In this document: one piece after another, positions 1-11,916 of the stretch | Layout of the letters: every line of letters starts with the position of its first letter | Position numbering within the stretch: the stretch's first letter is position 1 | Assembly: GCF_000275845.1 (NCBI RefSeq) | Contig: NW_006766898.1 | Location: 40,317 to 104,316, forward strand | DNA from: Dichomitus squalens LYAD-421 SS1 | Lineage: Eukaryota; Basidiomycota; Agaricomycetes; Polyporales; Polyporaceae | Reading direction: 5' to 3' | Length of the DNA stretch: 64,000 bases | Notes under the pieces: model-generated | Database searches by the model: none | What the model was told of the DNA's origin: nothing | What the model saw: the letters and a program-made list of their open reading frames with translations, nothing else | Position numbers and translations under genes: made by a program

Positions 1-231
1 GGCTCAAAACGCGCTCAGAGCGCAAAAGAATGTAAGCGCCATGCCCACTGGGAAGGGGGAGAGGATTAAGCACCTCTCAGCCACCAACCAGAGCGGTAGT
101 GGTCGCTGTGCCTTCATGTCCTACACTGGAGTGAGCCATGCTGTCACAGTTTTCTCGTGCCACGTGACCTGAGGGTCATGTGTACTGGGACAGACGCTCA
201 CCTTGACCGCGGACAACTCGTATCGGAAAGT

Positions 232-290
232 GGAGGGGCCAGGATCGAACCCCAGACCTCGTGACGGCCAGGAGCGCCCATCCTCACTCA
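232..290 (-). repeat. tRNA-Asp-like relic, possibly tRNA-derived SINE
   Basis: On the minus strand there is a B-box-like GGTTCGATCCT preceded by a CCGTCACG segment. This order resembles the anticodon-to-T-arm half of tRNA-Asp (GTC anticodon followed by a G-rich T stem). The T stem does not pair properly, and no matching 5' acceptor strand (GGAGGGG expected) is present. It is therefore not a functional tRNA. A tRNA-derived repeat or chance similarity are the alternatives. Confidence 0.3.
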
Positions 291-483
291 CAGGCAGGTG
301 ACTGATGTGACAGCAGGAGCGCTTACTCATTGGGAGGGGTCCGGACTCGGCACGACTCAGATATTAGTCGTAAGGTCACCATGAGGCAGGTCAGAGGGTA
401 GGACATGAGGCAGAGAACTCTGACTAAACGATGGTCAATAGGTACCTGGTCTGTGCACCATTGTATTAGTATATATAGTAGGG

Positions 484-508
484 AGTCTGAGGCAGGGAAC
501 CTCAGACT
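484..508. repeat. short perfect hairpin
   Basis: AGTCTGAGG and CCTCAGACT form a perfect 9-bp inverted repeat around a 7-nt loop. Neighbouring DNA repeats the word GAGGCAG. There is no T-run that would suggest a polymerase III terminator, and the function is unknown. Confidence 0.6.
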
Positions 509-1474
509 TGATCTTCTCGTCGATCCCCCATCTCCTCTGTAGGTAGCTAGCAGCCCTACCTTCTACTGCCCCTTCTAGTCTAGGGAATTCACATCTTTGC
601 ATCATATCTTGCTGTGTCACTTGTGGTTGCTTCGCTCTCAGCACCAACCCCTTCACCAGTAAGCTTTGTCTTTGTTTATCTGGTGGCACAGCTCGTTGGC
701 TGTGACACATGCTCATCTCGGCCAAGCGAAACAATTCACAATGCATATAATACTTCTTACACATCTGTACTACGGTACATCCTGCCTGTGAGGGGAACAA
801 ACCATTGGAAGTCCCATAATACCACCAAGATCCTCGAGAGCGCCTCATCGGAGTCGAACATCGAGGTCGGGTAGATGAGAGCGGAAGACTATCTCTGAGC
901 GCTATCGTTATATAAGCAGAACATCGGCTAGCGGGCGCTGCCTATCCCCAGCGGCAGGATGGAGAGCAGCACGTTGGCGCCCGCCCGCCTACACGATTCG
1001 CCTCCACCAAATCAGCGGCCGTGGGAAGCATGTCTGGAGTGCTATTGCTCGATCGGCACGTCCGAAGCAATATGTGTGGTAGCCCATCAGTTGAGTCGAC
1101 CAGTCTAGTGCCAATCCGTAGAGCAGGTAATCGGCTGTATATCATCACCGTCTTTCGAGCATACGACCAGAGCTCCTGATCGATTCAATCCCAGACGAAA
1201 GAAAGTTGATCTGATATAACACTTATGACAGTGTTTATGGTAGGCTAGTACTCCGGGGAATACAATGCGAAGACAGCTCACCACGATAAAGATATTGAGA
1301 ATGAGTAATGGGTACAAGAAGTATGATAGTACACAGCAGAGTCGTATCGACGCCGAGTCCGTATCTAGGAAAGAAGCTTCAAGGACGAGAATATACCGCA
1401 TGTGGTGATGCAGCAGCGAGAACATATCACTAGTCAGAGCATAGCATAATGCAGGATGGAAACGCGTGATCGGT

Positions 1475-4400
1475 CTATAGCGAGGGGTGCACAGTGATCG
1501 GGGCGCCGAGAGTGGTGAGGTGCAACCACGGAATTGTGTATGCACCGACCCTGTATGGGGTGAACGTCAGCCTCTACTCGATATGCGATGAAGCGAAGAA
1601 CAGAGTGACTGACCTGACAGTGGCAGCCGTGAATACATCCACCTTCCCCGAATTGACGATTTTGAGGGACCCGAGAGCACCTTGGGTGAGGAGCACGTTG
1701 TTGATCGGCCCACTGTTCACAGTGGCATGCGGGGGAATGACAAAGTCGTCGAACGCATGCTCGAAGTGTACGTAAGTCACGCCGTCCAAGCCCGAGTCTG
1801 CTTGCGCAAACGAGACTTGGATCTCGGTGTCCAGAGGGTTCGCGATCTACATATATGAGCGGCCAGCGGCAGCACGTATCATTATACGTTCAAGTACCAC
1901 AGCGGAGGACTCACGTCGAAGTCGATCGAGACGGTATTAGAGAATAAGGTGGCTGCAGATATGTACGCGTTGATGGTTGTCACGAAGGGAGGGAAATTCA
2001 GGCCTGGAACGTAATTGACGTCAGCTGGGTCTATCCTCAGCTTCCAGAGCGAGAAAGGACCCACCTTTCAAGTCTGTGGTGATCTCTACACCCTCGAGAG
2101 CAGGTATCAACGAAGCGAATGGAGAGCTGCTCGCGTCGCCCTTGATAGTGAGTGGCAGCTCGTTGCTCGTCTGCAGAAAGCTCGTAATGAACGACTGTGC
2201 GGTGGTATCATTCGCGTCCTGCGGCACGTAGTGGAACTCCGCAGATACCGTATTGTCGCCAGGCTGCAAGTTGAGCGAATCGATTACTGCGCGGCCAAGC
2301 ATGACGTCCTGGTAGAAGACCGGGAGCTCAACGCCGACCGTCTGGAGGGAGATGTTGGATGGGTTGCTAAGAGCAGTGGTCAACGGAGCCTTGATGAATG
2401 GCCCAGTGTTATCTTGTCCGCTTCCAGTAATGGACAAGTTATTCAAGACTGTGCCGTGACCAAACGAATCAATGCCTTTGATGGACGTGATGACGTCTAT
2501 CGGGATGCCGGAAATGGGAACATCACCGACGGCGGTACGGGCAACAACGTCTGTGGAACCCTTGAGCTGGAGATCCACATTCGACGTAGTGGTGACTGTC
2601 GCCATGAACTGGGAGAACGCAACATCATCCAAGGCTCGCATAGTCTGCTTGTCAAACGAGAGGAGTAGTGGCACAACGTTGCCAGTTGAGACGGATCCAT
2701 TAGCCGTTGTTTGCGGCAGAAGGAGCTGAAATTGCGCGTTAACCGTACCTTAGTAGAGCAAGTGTATATTGACACTTACCTCCGCAACGCCGATCCCTCC
2801 GCTGACAAGTGTGATATTCTCGTTACTCTGCATCACCTGCAGGGAGAACCCGAAAGGATTTTTGTACTGGGCGACGACGTTTTGGGCGCTCGCAATGGGC
2901 GCAAACGCTTGATTCTCCTCCGTCATGACAAGCTCGATGTCAGACATATCGATGGCTTGGATGACCTGGTGAATTCTTCTTAGATGCCTTCGATCCATCG
3001 CATGATAGTGGAATCGCACCTCAAGGTTCTGTCCAGGCAAGGTGATATTGAGCGCTAACGACTGGAATGCAGAACTCAGCCATGCCACAGAAGCATTGGC
3101 GCCAGCTGGTTGCACGGAGCTACCCCGGATCGAAATCGTCTGGTTTTGAGACTGTAGGAAATTGGTGAACAATTCGCCCATGACAGCCAAATCAGCGCCG
3201 GACTTGGGGGTGATTCGACCAGTCAGGTGTGCGTTCGTCGTGCTGTGAGCAGTAAGCAGCAGATCGGTGCTCGACAATGCTGAGCAAGGAGGGTCAACAG
3301 AATTCATTTACAGAATCAATAGTGGGCCTTACGTCCAAGCGTGATGCCCTTGAAGGATGCTTCGAACGCTACGGTGCCAAGATCGATGCCTAAGTCTGCT
3401 GACGACGGGATTAGGGAGTCCGTCTCGATGTGGATTCCGCCAGCTGGATCGTCCGATGGTAGCTTGAAGTCACTGATCGTAACACCTGGTAAGTTGTTGA
3501 AAGCCTTGAACGAGATATTCTTGCTTAGAGATACTCCATCGAAGGTCGTCCCAAGAGCGATCGCACGGAGAGCTCCTGTCGAAATCGTCCACTCGAATTC
3601 AGGATTGTGCAGTAAGAACGTCGCAAATTGTGTGAAACCGCTCGTATCAGTAATCGTGAGATGCGCAGTGGTTTCGTAGTCCGGGACGCCAATGTTGGCA
3701 GCCATGCATACTGGCGGAAGCGAGATGGTCGCGATGGTCTGACCCTGCCAACTGATGCTGACAGGTTCGACGAATACTATCTGAGCGTCGAATGGACCTG
3801 CACCTGTGAGCGCTCCCTTCAAAGAAAGGTCGAAGCCCTCATCTGAAACGTTCCTGCGGGACCGTTGAGCTACAGATGCCTGTCAAGGCATTGGGATCGG
3901 CTTACGTTATGTTTGCCTGGCTGAAACTGAGAGTAGCTTGATCAACGAATGTTTGGACAATCGGTGGCGCGACTACGCCTACGAGATAGAGGGCCGTATC
4001 GTCTGTCTAGAAACTTGTCGGACTCTCGGGCGTGTGACTTCAGTCGGGGATCACATACCACTGCTCGAACGCCCTTCTGCACGAAGGAAAGGTCGGTTGG
4101 ATCTAGGGAAACTGTCAACGTGGGCTCTGCCAAATGTAAGAGAATACGCACAATCATCGATCTTGACGGAACTGTTCACATTGAGTGTTACGTCTAGGTT
4201 CTTGAGGGAGTTCAAGATCGCGCCATTAACATCGAACTGATGCCCGCTAGGGGAAAATAGTATCGGTAAGATCAGAGACCCACAATCACCATGTCCTCTC
4301 ACCACTCACCTGATACATGGTGCAGTAGCATTGCCCACTGTCGCGTTGATCTTCGGCAAGCTTCAATCGTGACGGATACATGCGGGGACTGAATGTACGT

Positions 4401-7400
4401 ACAGAGCTATGTGAGGCTGGGTTCTGGAGAGCAGCGCGGAACAACGCCGGCAATGGGCCAAGATCAACGTCGTTGTTCTGAGCGGCAGCAAGTAGGAACT
4501 CCATGATGGAGCTGGGATCCATGTTCATGCTAAATGGAAGCGCAGGCGACGTGACATCGGCATGACCATCAGCGTGAATTGGGTCATTCGACCAATTGAG
4601 GTTGTCGATCTTGCCAAGAGTCAGGTTTCCGTAGGTTGCCGTCGCGCTGATTTCAAGGAGGTTGATACTCGCAGTAAAGGGGTTAGCGAGGACGAAGGAT
4701 GCCTGGGCGATACTACTCTGCGCGATATTTGGCGGGAAAACGAGTGAGGTAGAGGAAATGAGGGTCTTTCCTAAGCCAGGTATATTGACAGGTGAGAGTG
4801 ATATTTTGGACATCGCGAGTTGCAAAGACTGAATCAAAGTTGAATCCGTCGACCCCTGTATTGTCGTTGACGAGGTAGTCCCTTGCAAGAAGTTCTCGAG
4901 CAGATGCTGTCCGGAAGTAACAGCCTCCCCATGAGGTTGATAGTGTACGTCTTCTTACATCATGAGAACTGCAGAACATTCTCACATGCGCGGTACTCAC
5001 CGATGGCGTAAGATTGATTTCCAGGGAGGATGGTCAAGTCATTCTGCAGAAAGTCAGCCACCGGCGTCAGCTCAACGACGCTTCAACGCACGAGGTCAGC
5101 CTGGCCAATAATCTGATTCCTGGGTATCATTAGCAAAGAAAATGCTGATCGAAAGGCACTACGTACTGGTAGGTCAGATCGAACGAGATGTCCCCAGCAC
5201 CGAGGGTAATGTTACTGGGGTTGAACAACGATGAGTTGACTTTGATCAGCAGATAGTCTGAGAACCCATGATCAACGTCCAAAGCCGTCACCAGCGTTGG
5301 CTTCGAGGTAAGACCCTGCATCCCAGCGATAGAGGTCTGCACGTTGAACTGGATGGCTGTGAGGTTGAGTACTCCTACAGCCGTATCCACTTCCGTATCT
5401 GCGGAACCCTTCAGCGAAATTGTGGTATGAACTGACGTCGCAGTATTTGATAGGAACTGCTCGAAGACGCTGGTTTGCCCCTGAAGAACGTTGAACGGAA
5501 CATCGGAAATCTGCAGGTGGATTATACGCTTGTCGACATCAGTTGAACATGGGCCCTTCGGTATATTCAGCTGAGCGAAGTCAGTGCTGCCAAAACCGGC
5601 CGTGATGTTTTGTCCGACAGAGATGATATTCACGGGGAAGCCGAAAGGAAGTGAGAAAGCCGCCGTGGCGTCGTTGCTGCTCATGGACGGGCTGAAGGCA
5701 GTAGTATCGGTGAAGCGGAGGTCAAGTTCATTCAAGGTGACTGCTGTGATTACGTCCAGAGTGCCCTGATTCGGGAGGGTAGCTTGGACCTGTAGCGCCT
5801 TGATACCTTCGTTGAGCCAGGTAGCCTAGCGGAGGACACATTCAGAGTAAAATCGGGAATGAAAGCATCGTGCACGTACGTCGGTGGCTCCAGCTCCGCT
5901 GCCTTGCACCACCACATCGCTGTCTTGTCCGTGCACGAAGCCATCAACCAAAGCCGAGACAGCTTTCAGTCCTGCTTCCGAGCTCTGCGGGACAAGACGC
6001 CCGGAGAGTGGCAGAGAGACTGCAGAAAGAGGCAAGAGGCTGAAAGGAGTGGATGAAGACACGGGGCCTATAGTCGTGTTCTGGAAGAAAGCCTGGAACT
6101 CTATCGACGACAGCGCAATGCCTATTTGGGAAGGCTATGACAGGAGGCCATCAATAAACTTGCGAATCGTCAACGACCATCGATACTGACATTCGCCACG
6201 GTGGTGTCCAGAGTAAGGTGGATCCCGCCTGCTGGGTCGTTGCTGGGCAAGTCGAAACTGTCGATCTTCACGCCGCCCTTCAAGTTGTTCATACCCTTCA
6301 GAGTGACGTTCTTGCCAGGGAGCGATACACCAGGGACCAAGATACCTGAGAAATCACTCATTCGATGACGTGCTTGGCCCATCCCAATGTGACGCTTACC
6401 AAGAGCAGAGACTGCACAAGCGTCAGCACTTTCCCACATGCTGCAATCATACATGGACTCACCTGTCAGATCGTTTCCAGAAATGACCCAATTGATTGAA
6501 TCTTGTGTGACCAGTGCCTTGGTGAAGTCCGTCAAGTGGTCAACATTGGTCACGTTGACGGTCGCATCGACCTGGAAGTTTGCCCCAGCATTGCCGACCA
6601 CGTGAACGTCGGGCATAGCAATGTTCCCAAACGAAGCCCCGTCCCAATGAAGATCAAGTCCCATGGGGAAGGTGATGTTAGCATCGACTATGCGTACGGC
6701 AATGAGTATTTGAAGTGACATGCATTCGCAAGCCAACTCACAAGGACCGGCATTCGTGATCGAACCATTGAGAGACGCGGTGAATGAGTTTTGCTTCACA
6801 TCCTTGATAAGGATAGTTTCGATGCCAAGAACTGTGCCAGAAACGATCTTCTGCACAATTGGCTGTGCTAAAATTGGGAGAAGCAGGTTGAGACTCTTGT
6901 CGGTTTTGACGGAGACGTTGTGTTGGGTGTAAGCGAGAGTGGTCGGATATTCGCCTGCCGGTGCCGCCAGCGTCAGCTACAATCGATCTGCCGCTAATCG
7001 TGGGAACAAGACAACGACCCACCGATGGTCACCCCCACTTGCAGGTTCACGTCTGCTGCAAGCTTGGAGAAGGCCTGATCTACGTAGGTAGGGAGATTGA
7101 AGCCGCTTTAGATAGCATATTCAGCATCAATCCCTCCGAAGAAAGGTAACTGAAGACGGACATGAATGTGACGTCATTGCGTTTGTCCATTTGCCAGTGT
7201 CGTGCGGTATTGACGTTATCCAAGTATTGGTACCCTCCCAGTTGAACGATTGCATCCAACTGATCCGTGCTGAGCCCTGCAGACTGTGCACATATCTGTG
7301 TCACAGTAAACAACGCCTCAGGATCCAAGTTCAAGGCTAGGTCAAGCGCTGGAGACTCGGTGGTCGAGTTACCCTTCGACGAGAAGGCGACTGGTGCGTC

Positions 7401-10066
7401 GATCGTGCCAAGAGAAATGCTGTGGAAACTGATGTTGGAATTGACGTGGGTGATGGCGAATTCTGCAGTGAATGGATTCGTGAGCGAGACCGTCGCGTGG
7501 ACAGTGTTATTCTGTTGACTGGTGGTGTCGAGAACTATGTCATCGAGTCAGTGTCAGCTTCCTCGATGAATTTGAATGTACGTGGAGAGGCCCTCCACAA
7601 TCACCTGAAAGCGAGGCGGAGCCGATGAGGTTTGCTTCGAGGGCAGGAAGGCTTGCGCTGACATTCAAACTCTCGAAGGCGGAGACAAGGGACTCGATGG
7701 GAGTGCTCTGACCATAACCTGAGGCAGCGACCTCGACGTCTAGGTCGGCACTTCAGTTCGTTTCCGACGGTAATGAATCATGAGAAGACCAACCTGTGCC
7801 ACCAACAAACTCGTTGAGGGTCCGCATCCCTTGTGGTGTGTCATTGGGCTAGAGATATTGTAGTGAGTTGGTGAAAGGATAGGCTTGTTTGGAGTGCCAT
7901 TACAGTAAAGTTCCCCTGGGCCGAGAAGGAGTTGTTTCCTCGTTGGAGCGTCATATCCGGGATCAGGATCGTCCCCAATAAGGCTCCGTATCGGAAAAGT
8001 TGCAGAGCTAGTGTAGCGTCAAGTGTGGGTAACACATGACAGAAACAGGGATATCTATCTGTTACGCACAGAGGTCGCCCGTCGAGAGTACAAGATTCGA
8101 GGGGTTCTGAATGTTCACTGTAATGATGCAAAGTCAGCATCGTCTTGATGGAATGATTACTGATGAAAGGTGTAACTAACTGGGGATAGTGAGATGTATG
8201 GCCTCAGTTGACCCTCCGATAACATCCACAGTGCCGATATCAACGAGCTGCTTCAATCCCTGGAGACCTTTTAAACTCGATGCGACATTGAAGATGATTG
8301 GGTCTAGAGTAAGCTGCCCGATGCTCGTGTTAGCGACAGCACGAGCGTTGCCTTCTAGCTGGAATGGGAGCGACGAGCTATTGGTGAGGTTGCGGGCTGG
8401 TACACAAATCAGCGTAATACCGACTCGGGAGCTAGAAAGTTACGCACTGAAAACGGAGAAGATAGGATGGCTCGCATCCGGGATAGCCAGCGGAGTGTCG
8501 TCTATGGTGATGTTCACAGTTCCCCGTGTGCAAGTCGAGTTCACCACATCGATTTGGCTTACGGAAGCGCTTGGAGGCTGCATGAAAGCTCGTCAATGCC
8601 AGCCTATTGGTCGGTGAAATTTACATACCGCAGACAGACCACTAACGACGCTCCCCTCATCCGTGATGTTGAACGAGTTGGAAAGCTGTCCTATCGAGAC
8701 ATTGAATCCGAACGGCAGCTCCAACTCGGCCTGTACCGACCGCGAACTTGCTATCGGCGCCCAAGCATTCTGCTCGCTGAACACAAGCGCCATGTCTCCG
8801 ATGCTGATGCTCTTGATCGGGCTGATCGGTCCAGGTGCCTTGAAAGGAACGGTCAGTTGAAGCGCGGTCAGACCCGAGCTGAGCCATGAGACCGCGTTCC
8901 CGTCGTTCTGGAACGACGACCGTCCCCTCGCAAGAACCTCGGGGTTGCCTGCGTTGAGGTACTCTGTAAAGAGCTGGGAGACCTTGGAGAGGCTGTCCGA
9001 GCTGTTCTGGGGAACGAGCGTGCCTCGAAGTGTAACGTTGTTCCCGCCGGAGCCGACCGTCGTGTTATAGCCGCTCCCAGATCCGAGATATAACCCATCA
9101 TACGACAAGTCGAAGACCACAGTACCGAGGTCGATGCTGAACGGACTCGGGTTCTGTATGCCCGTCACAGCGACGAACTCGATCCCGCCTCCAGGGGCGT
9201 CCCTCGGAAGCTGTAAGTCAACCAGCGTGATTTCATCCTGGAAGTTGTTCATCCCGCTCAGCGCGACGTCCTTCTGGAAGTTGAGCTCGTGCGCGGTAAG
9301 GAACTTGAGCGCGCGCACGTCGACCTTCTCGCTCGTCAGGTGCCAGGTGAAATTCTGCTCCGTGATGAGCGCGGAGGTGAACTGGGAGAACGCAGTTTCG
9401 TCGTCAATTGAGAAAGGAACGGTCTCGTTAATATAGGCGCGCTTGTTCTTGATAGTAAGGGGGTCGAGGAGAAACGACCCGAGTTGCACTTGGTCCCCCT
9501 TGCTGTTCGTCCATAGGACGGCGATCGGCTCGTTGAACTTGACAGTGGCGGAGAAGATGCCGCCATGCGAGATCCATGCGTTCAGCGACAAGTCGAACCT
9601 GGGCGATAGATGCTGCATCAGCCGGTGATCTTATCGTCGTACCCTGTACAGACACTCACGACTGGTTCGTAGGGTTGGTGATGATGGCTTGATCGACGTG
9701 AAGTACAGTAGCGTTAACGAGATGCTGTGCTATAGCGTGTACCACGGGATAGAGGAGAATGAACAAGATAGCGATACTTAGCAGGGCGACAACGATGTTC
9801 GTGATGATGAACCACTTCCGCTTGTACAGCGGCTCCTTCGGCTCTTTAGCGACATCTTTTCTCGGGCCCTCGTACTCGTTTCCAATCCCGCTGTCTGCGA
9901 GGGTTGGTCTAGTAGTTCCATCTGGGCTAAAGCGAGAGTTACCAAGGGGAAGTGGGTCGAACGGAGAGGTGTGCCTCGAGAAAAGGTCGTTTGGATAGCC
10001 TCGTGGCTCCGTGGCGAGTTGAGAAGCCAAATCTTCATCTGCACCTATGAGTATATCGTGAGCCAT
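1475..10066 (-). CDS. giant DUF3712 / LEA2-like repeat membrane protein (Tag1-like)
   Basis: Many-exon gene for a type II membrane protein that I estimate at 2,200-2,400 residues. The start ATG at 10064-10066 opens a hydrophilic tail of about 85 residues, followed by one membrane helix (about residues 86-109) after KRKW. The rest is beta-rich DUF3712/LEA2-like sequence. Diagnostic motifs recur every 2.8-2.9 kb: DAPGGGIE near 9190, then DPAGGIH near 6230 and 3440; NPSN near 8070, 5200 and 2330; NPFTA-type motifs near 7450, 4660 and 1820. This means three super-repeats. First intron 9599-9659; last intron 1551-1613, giving the terminal exon YTIPWLHL...HPSL and a stop at 1475. A 12-nt micro-exon lies at 6400-6411. 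Yeast Tag1, a smaller vacuolar member of the family, is linked to ending autophagy. A vacuolar or endomembrane location here is inference. No break was seen, but not every exon was checked. Confidence 0.85.
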
Positions 10067-11916
10067 GGTCCAAGAAGGTCGCTACCGGAGCAATGATATA
10101 GAAGGTGACACAGAGACCAGAGATTTCACAAAGAGACAGGGTCAGGGTCAAAAATGAGAGGAGTGACCGCCTGACGAAGCAGTAGAGCAAGGGAACTGTT
10201 GAAAGATAGAGAATGCGGGCACTCACCCGCCTCATCTTATAAGTCATCAATGAAGGCCACACAGGTCGATGCAAGCAGAAGTATGAGATCCGGCGAGCCC
10301 TGAAGACCATTCACCGAGGTCGCGGAAACAATGTAACTCCAAGCATCTGTCGGTGTTGCTGGGCGCTCGTGGACTGCAGTCCGTGCTTGGTCGAGCGCCG
10401 TCGTTCGAGACGCTCTTGGAAGGCTTCTGAGCCCCATGTATGAGCACAGGATATCGTGGGGACCGAACTATGGCTGAGTGGTGAACTTCCTTCCCTGGCG
10501 TAGACGGGTGGCCCACATACGACGGCGATTTCCTTCCATACATATATCCTTTATCAGCTCGAGCTGAATAATTATTTGAAGTCAGGATGATCGCCGGTCC
10601 TTGCGGATCCGCGCCAGTATCTACTTGACGATGGCGTTTAGTGGTGACCGCGGAGAGAAGTAAATGGTTAGTTTGACATACCAGCACCATCCGATAATCA
10701 TAGTAAATGTAGAGATGCATCCTTCGCTTGCTGGATAGCTCCGTAACCACATGAGCGCATCGTAACTGAGAGGAAGGCTGATACAGCTGATATGCATGGA
10801 CAAATAGTCGGGCCAGGCCGGGAAAGCTCTCGAGCTTAAAATCGACGCGATGGTGGTGCCCGTGCTCGGATTGATGCATGCAATGGAAGCCTCAGCAATA
10901 AGACAAGGTGATTTTTTCGACTATCAAACCTTTTCTCTGCTTAATATACTAGCCGTAAAGAACAAAACGCATAGCGGTGCACTGCAGAAGAGGGATCACG
11001 CGGTCGTTGTAGTCTGCAAGCTTTCTGGGCCGACTTGCTCCGCCCAAGACGGCTCGACACGCGACTCATATTGCGAAGGTGCTACTGCTGATGCGAGTGT
11101 ACTCGAGCGAGCAATTGAGAAATCGTGACGAGAAAAGGTAGGTACTCAAATATGTGCGGGGTCGAGTTATTTCAATTTGCATCGAACTTTGAGTGGTCGG
11201 TCCCGGGTCGATAAGTGTATGGAAGATAGAGATTCGGGTTGTCCCTCTTGACGGCCTAGAGCTATGCCAAACTCAGCAGGCTACTGCATGATTCAACGCA
11301 GCTTTCGCGCCTGGTATGCGTCGGTGTAAGCGTGGAAGCAAGACGTTGAGCTGAGGAAGCTCACCTCCCGTGGTATCGCGATAGACATGATGCCGGTATC
11401 TGTGATACTACAAATGTCTACGATGTTACCCCGATCCAGAAACGATAGATGACGACACATTGCAATCCACGAAGTGCGAGACAAACAGATATATTGCGAG
11501 AAAACAGTAAGCAGAAAAGTTTCACAGACGCGAGACTGTACTGAACCACCGGCCCATCCTCTCCGCGGGGGAAAAATAAGGAGACGACATGAGGGCACTA
11601 AGATATCCGAGTTCCTCTTGACACGGCTTGACACTCGAACGACCGCGTAGAGCATTGCAGTCATGAGCAACATGGGGAAAAGTCTAAGCCGTGTCGCCGC
11701 ACGAGAAAAAGTCACGAAAGCGCCGTAGAGGCCTTTATATGGGGCCGGTGTGGGAATATTTAGGGCAGGCTGGGGCACACTCGGTATGCCCAGCGTCATC
11801 GGGAAGCAGCCAGTCACTTTCCCTCTCGTTCTCGACTCTAGCACATGCGACATACGTCTGTGGACCCTGCGTTTTCATGATTCAACCATCTTACGTCTTT
11901 GCTACCCCTTGTCATC
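10067..11916. other. divergent intergenic region
   Basis: This 1.85-kb stretch separates the divergent DUF3712 and WDR7-like genes and should hold both promoters. A minus-strand TTATAAG lies near 10240, about 170 bp upstream of the DUF3712 start. A plus-strand CCTTTATATGG lies near 11732, about 185 bp upstream of the WD40 gene. A 186-codon minus-strand frame (11293-11853) has no family features and overlaps the WD40 gene's promoter area; I did not call it. Confidence 0.5.

Larger units (their letters stand above)
1..1474. other. gene-free left edge
   Basis: No convincing coding gene. Short open frames occur on both strands, but none shows a recognisable domain or an ATG plus intron pattern. 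The stretch holds a tRNA-like relic (232-290), a 9-bp-stem hairpin (484-508) and the 3' flank of the giant DUF3712 gene, whose stop is at 1475. Confidence 0.6.

Noticed and set aside
435..848. 137-codon minus-strand frame near the left edge
   Set aside because: No domain, overlaps an equally long frame on the plus strand and the short hairpin; looks like chance.
11732..11742. CArG-like CCTTTATATGG
   Set aside because: Has seven rather than six A/T bases and lies far from the start codon; no reason to call an MADS-box site.
11293..11853. 186-codon minus-strand open frame upstream of the WD40 gene
   Set aside because: Composition is low in family-like motifs, it overlaps the WD40 promoter region, and no splice-linked partner exons were found.
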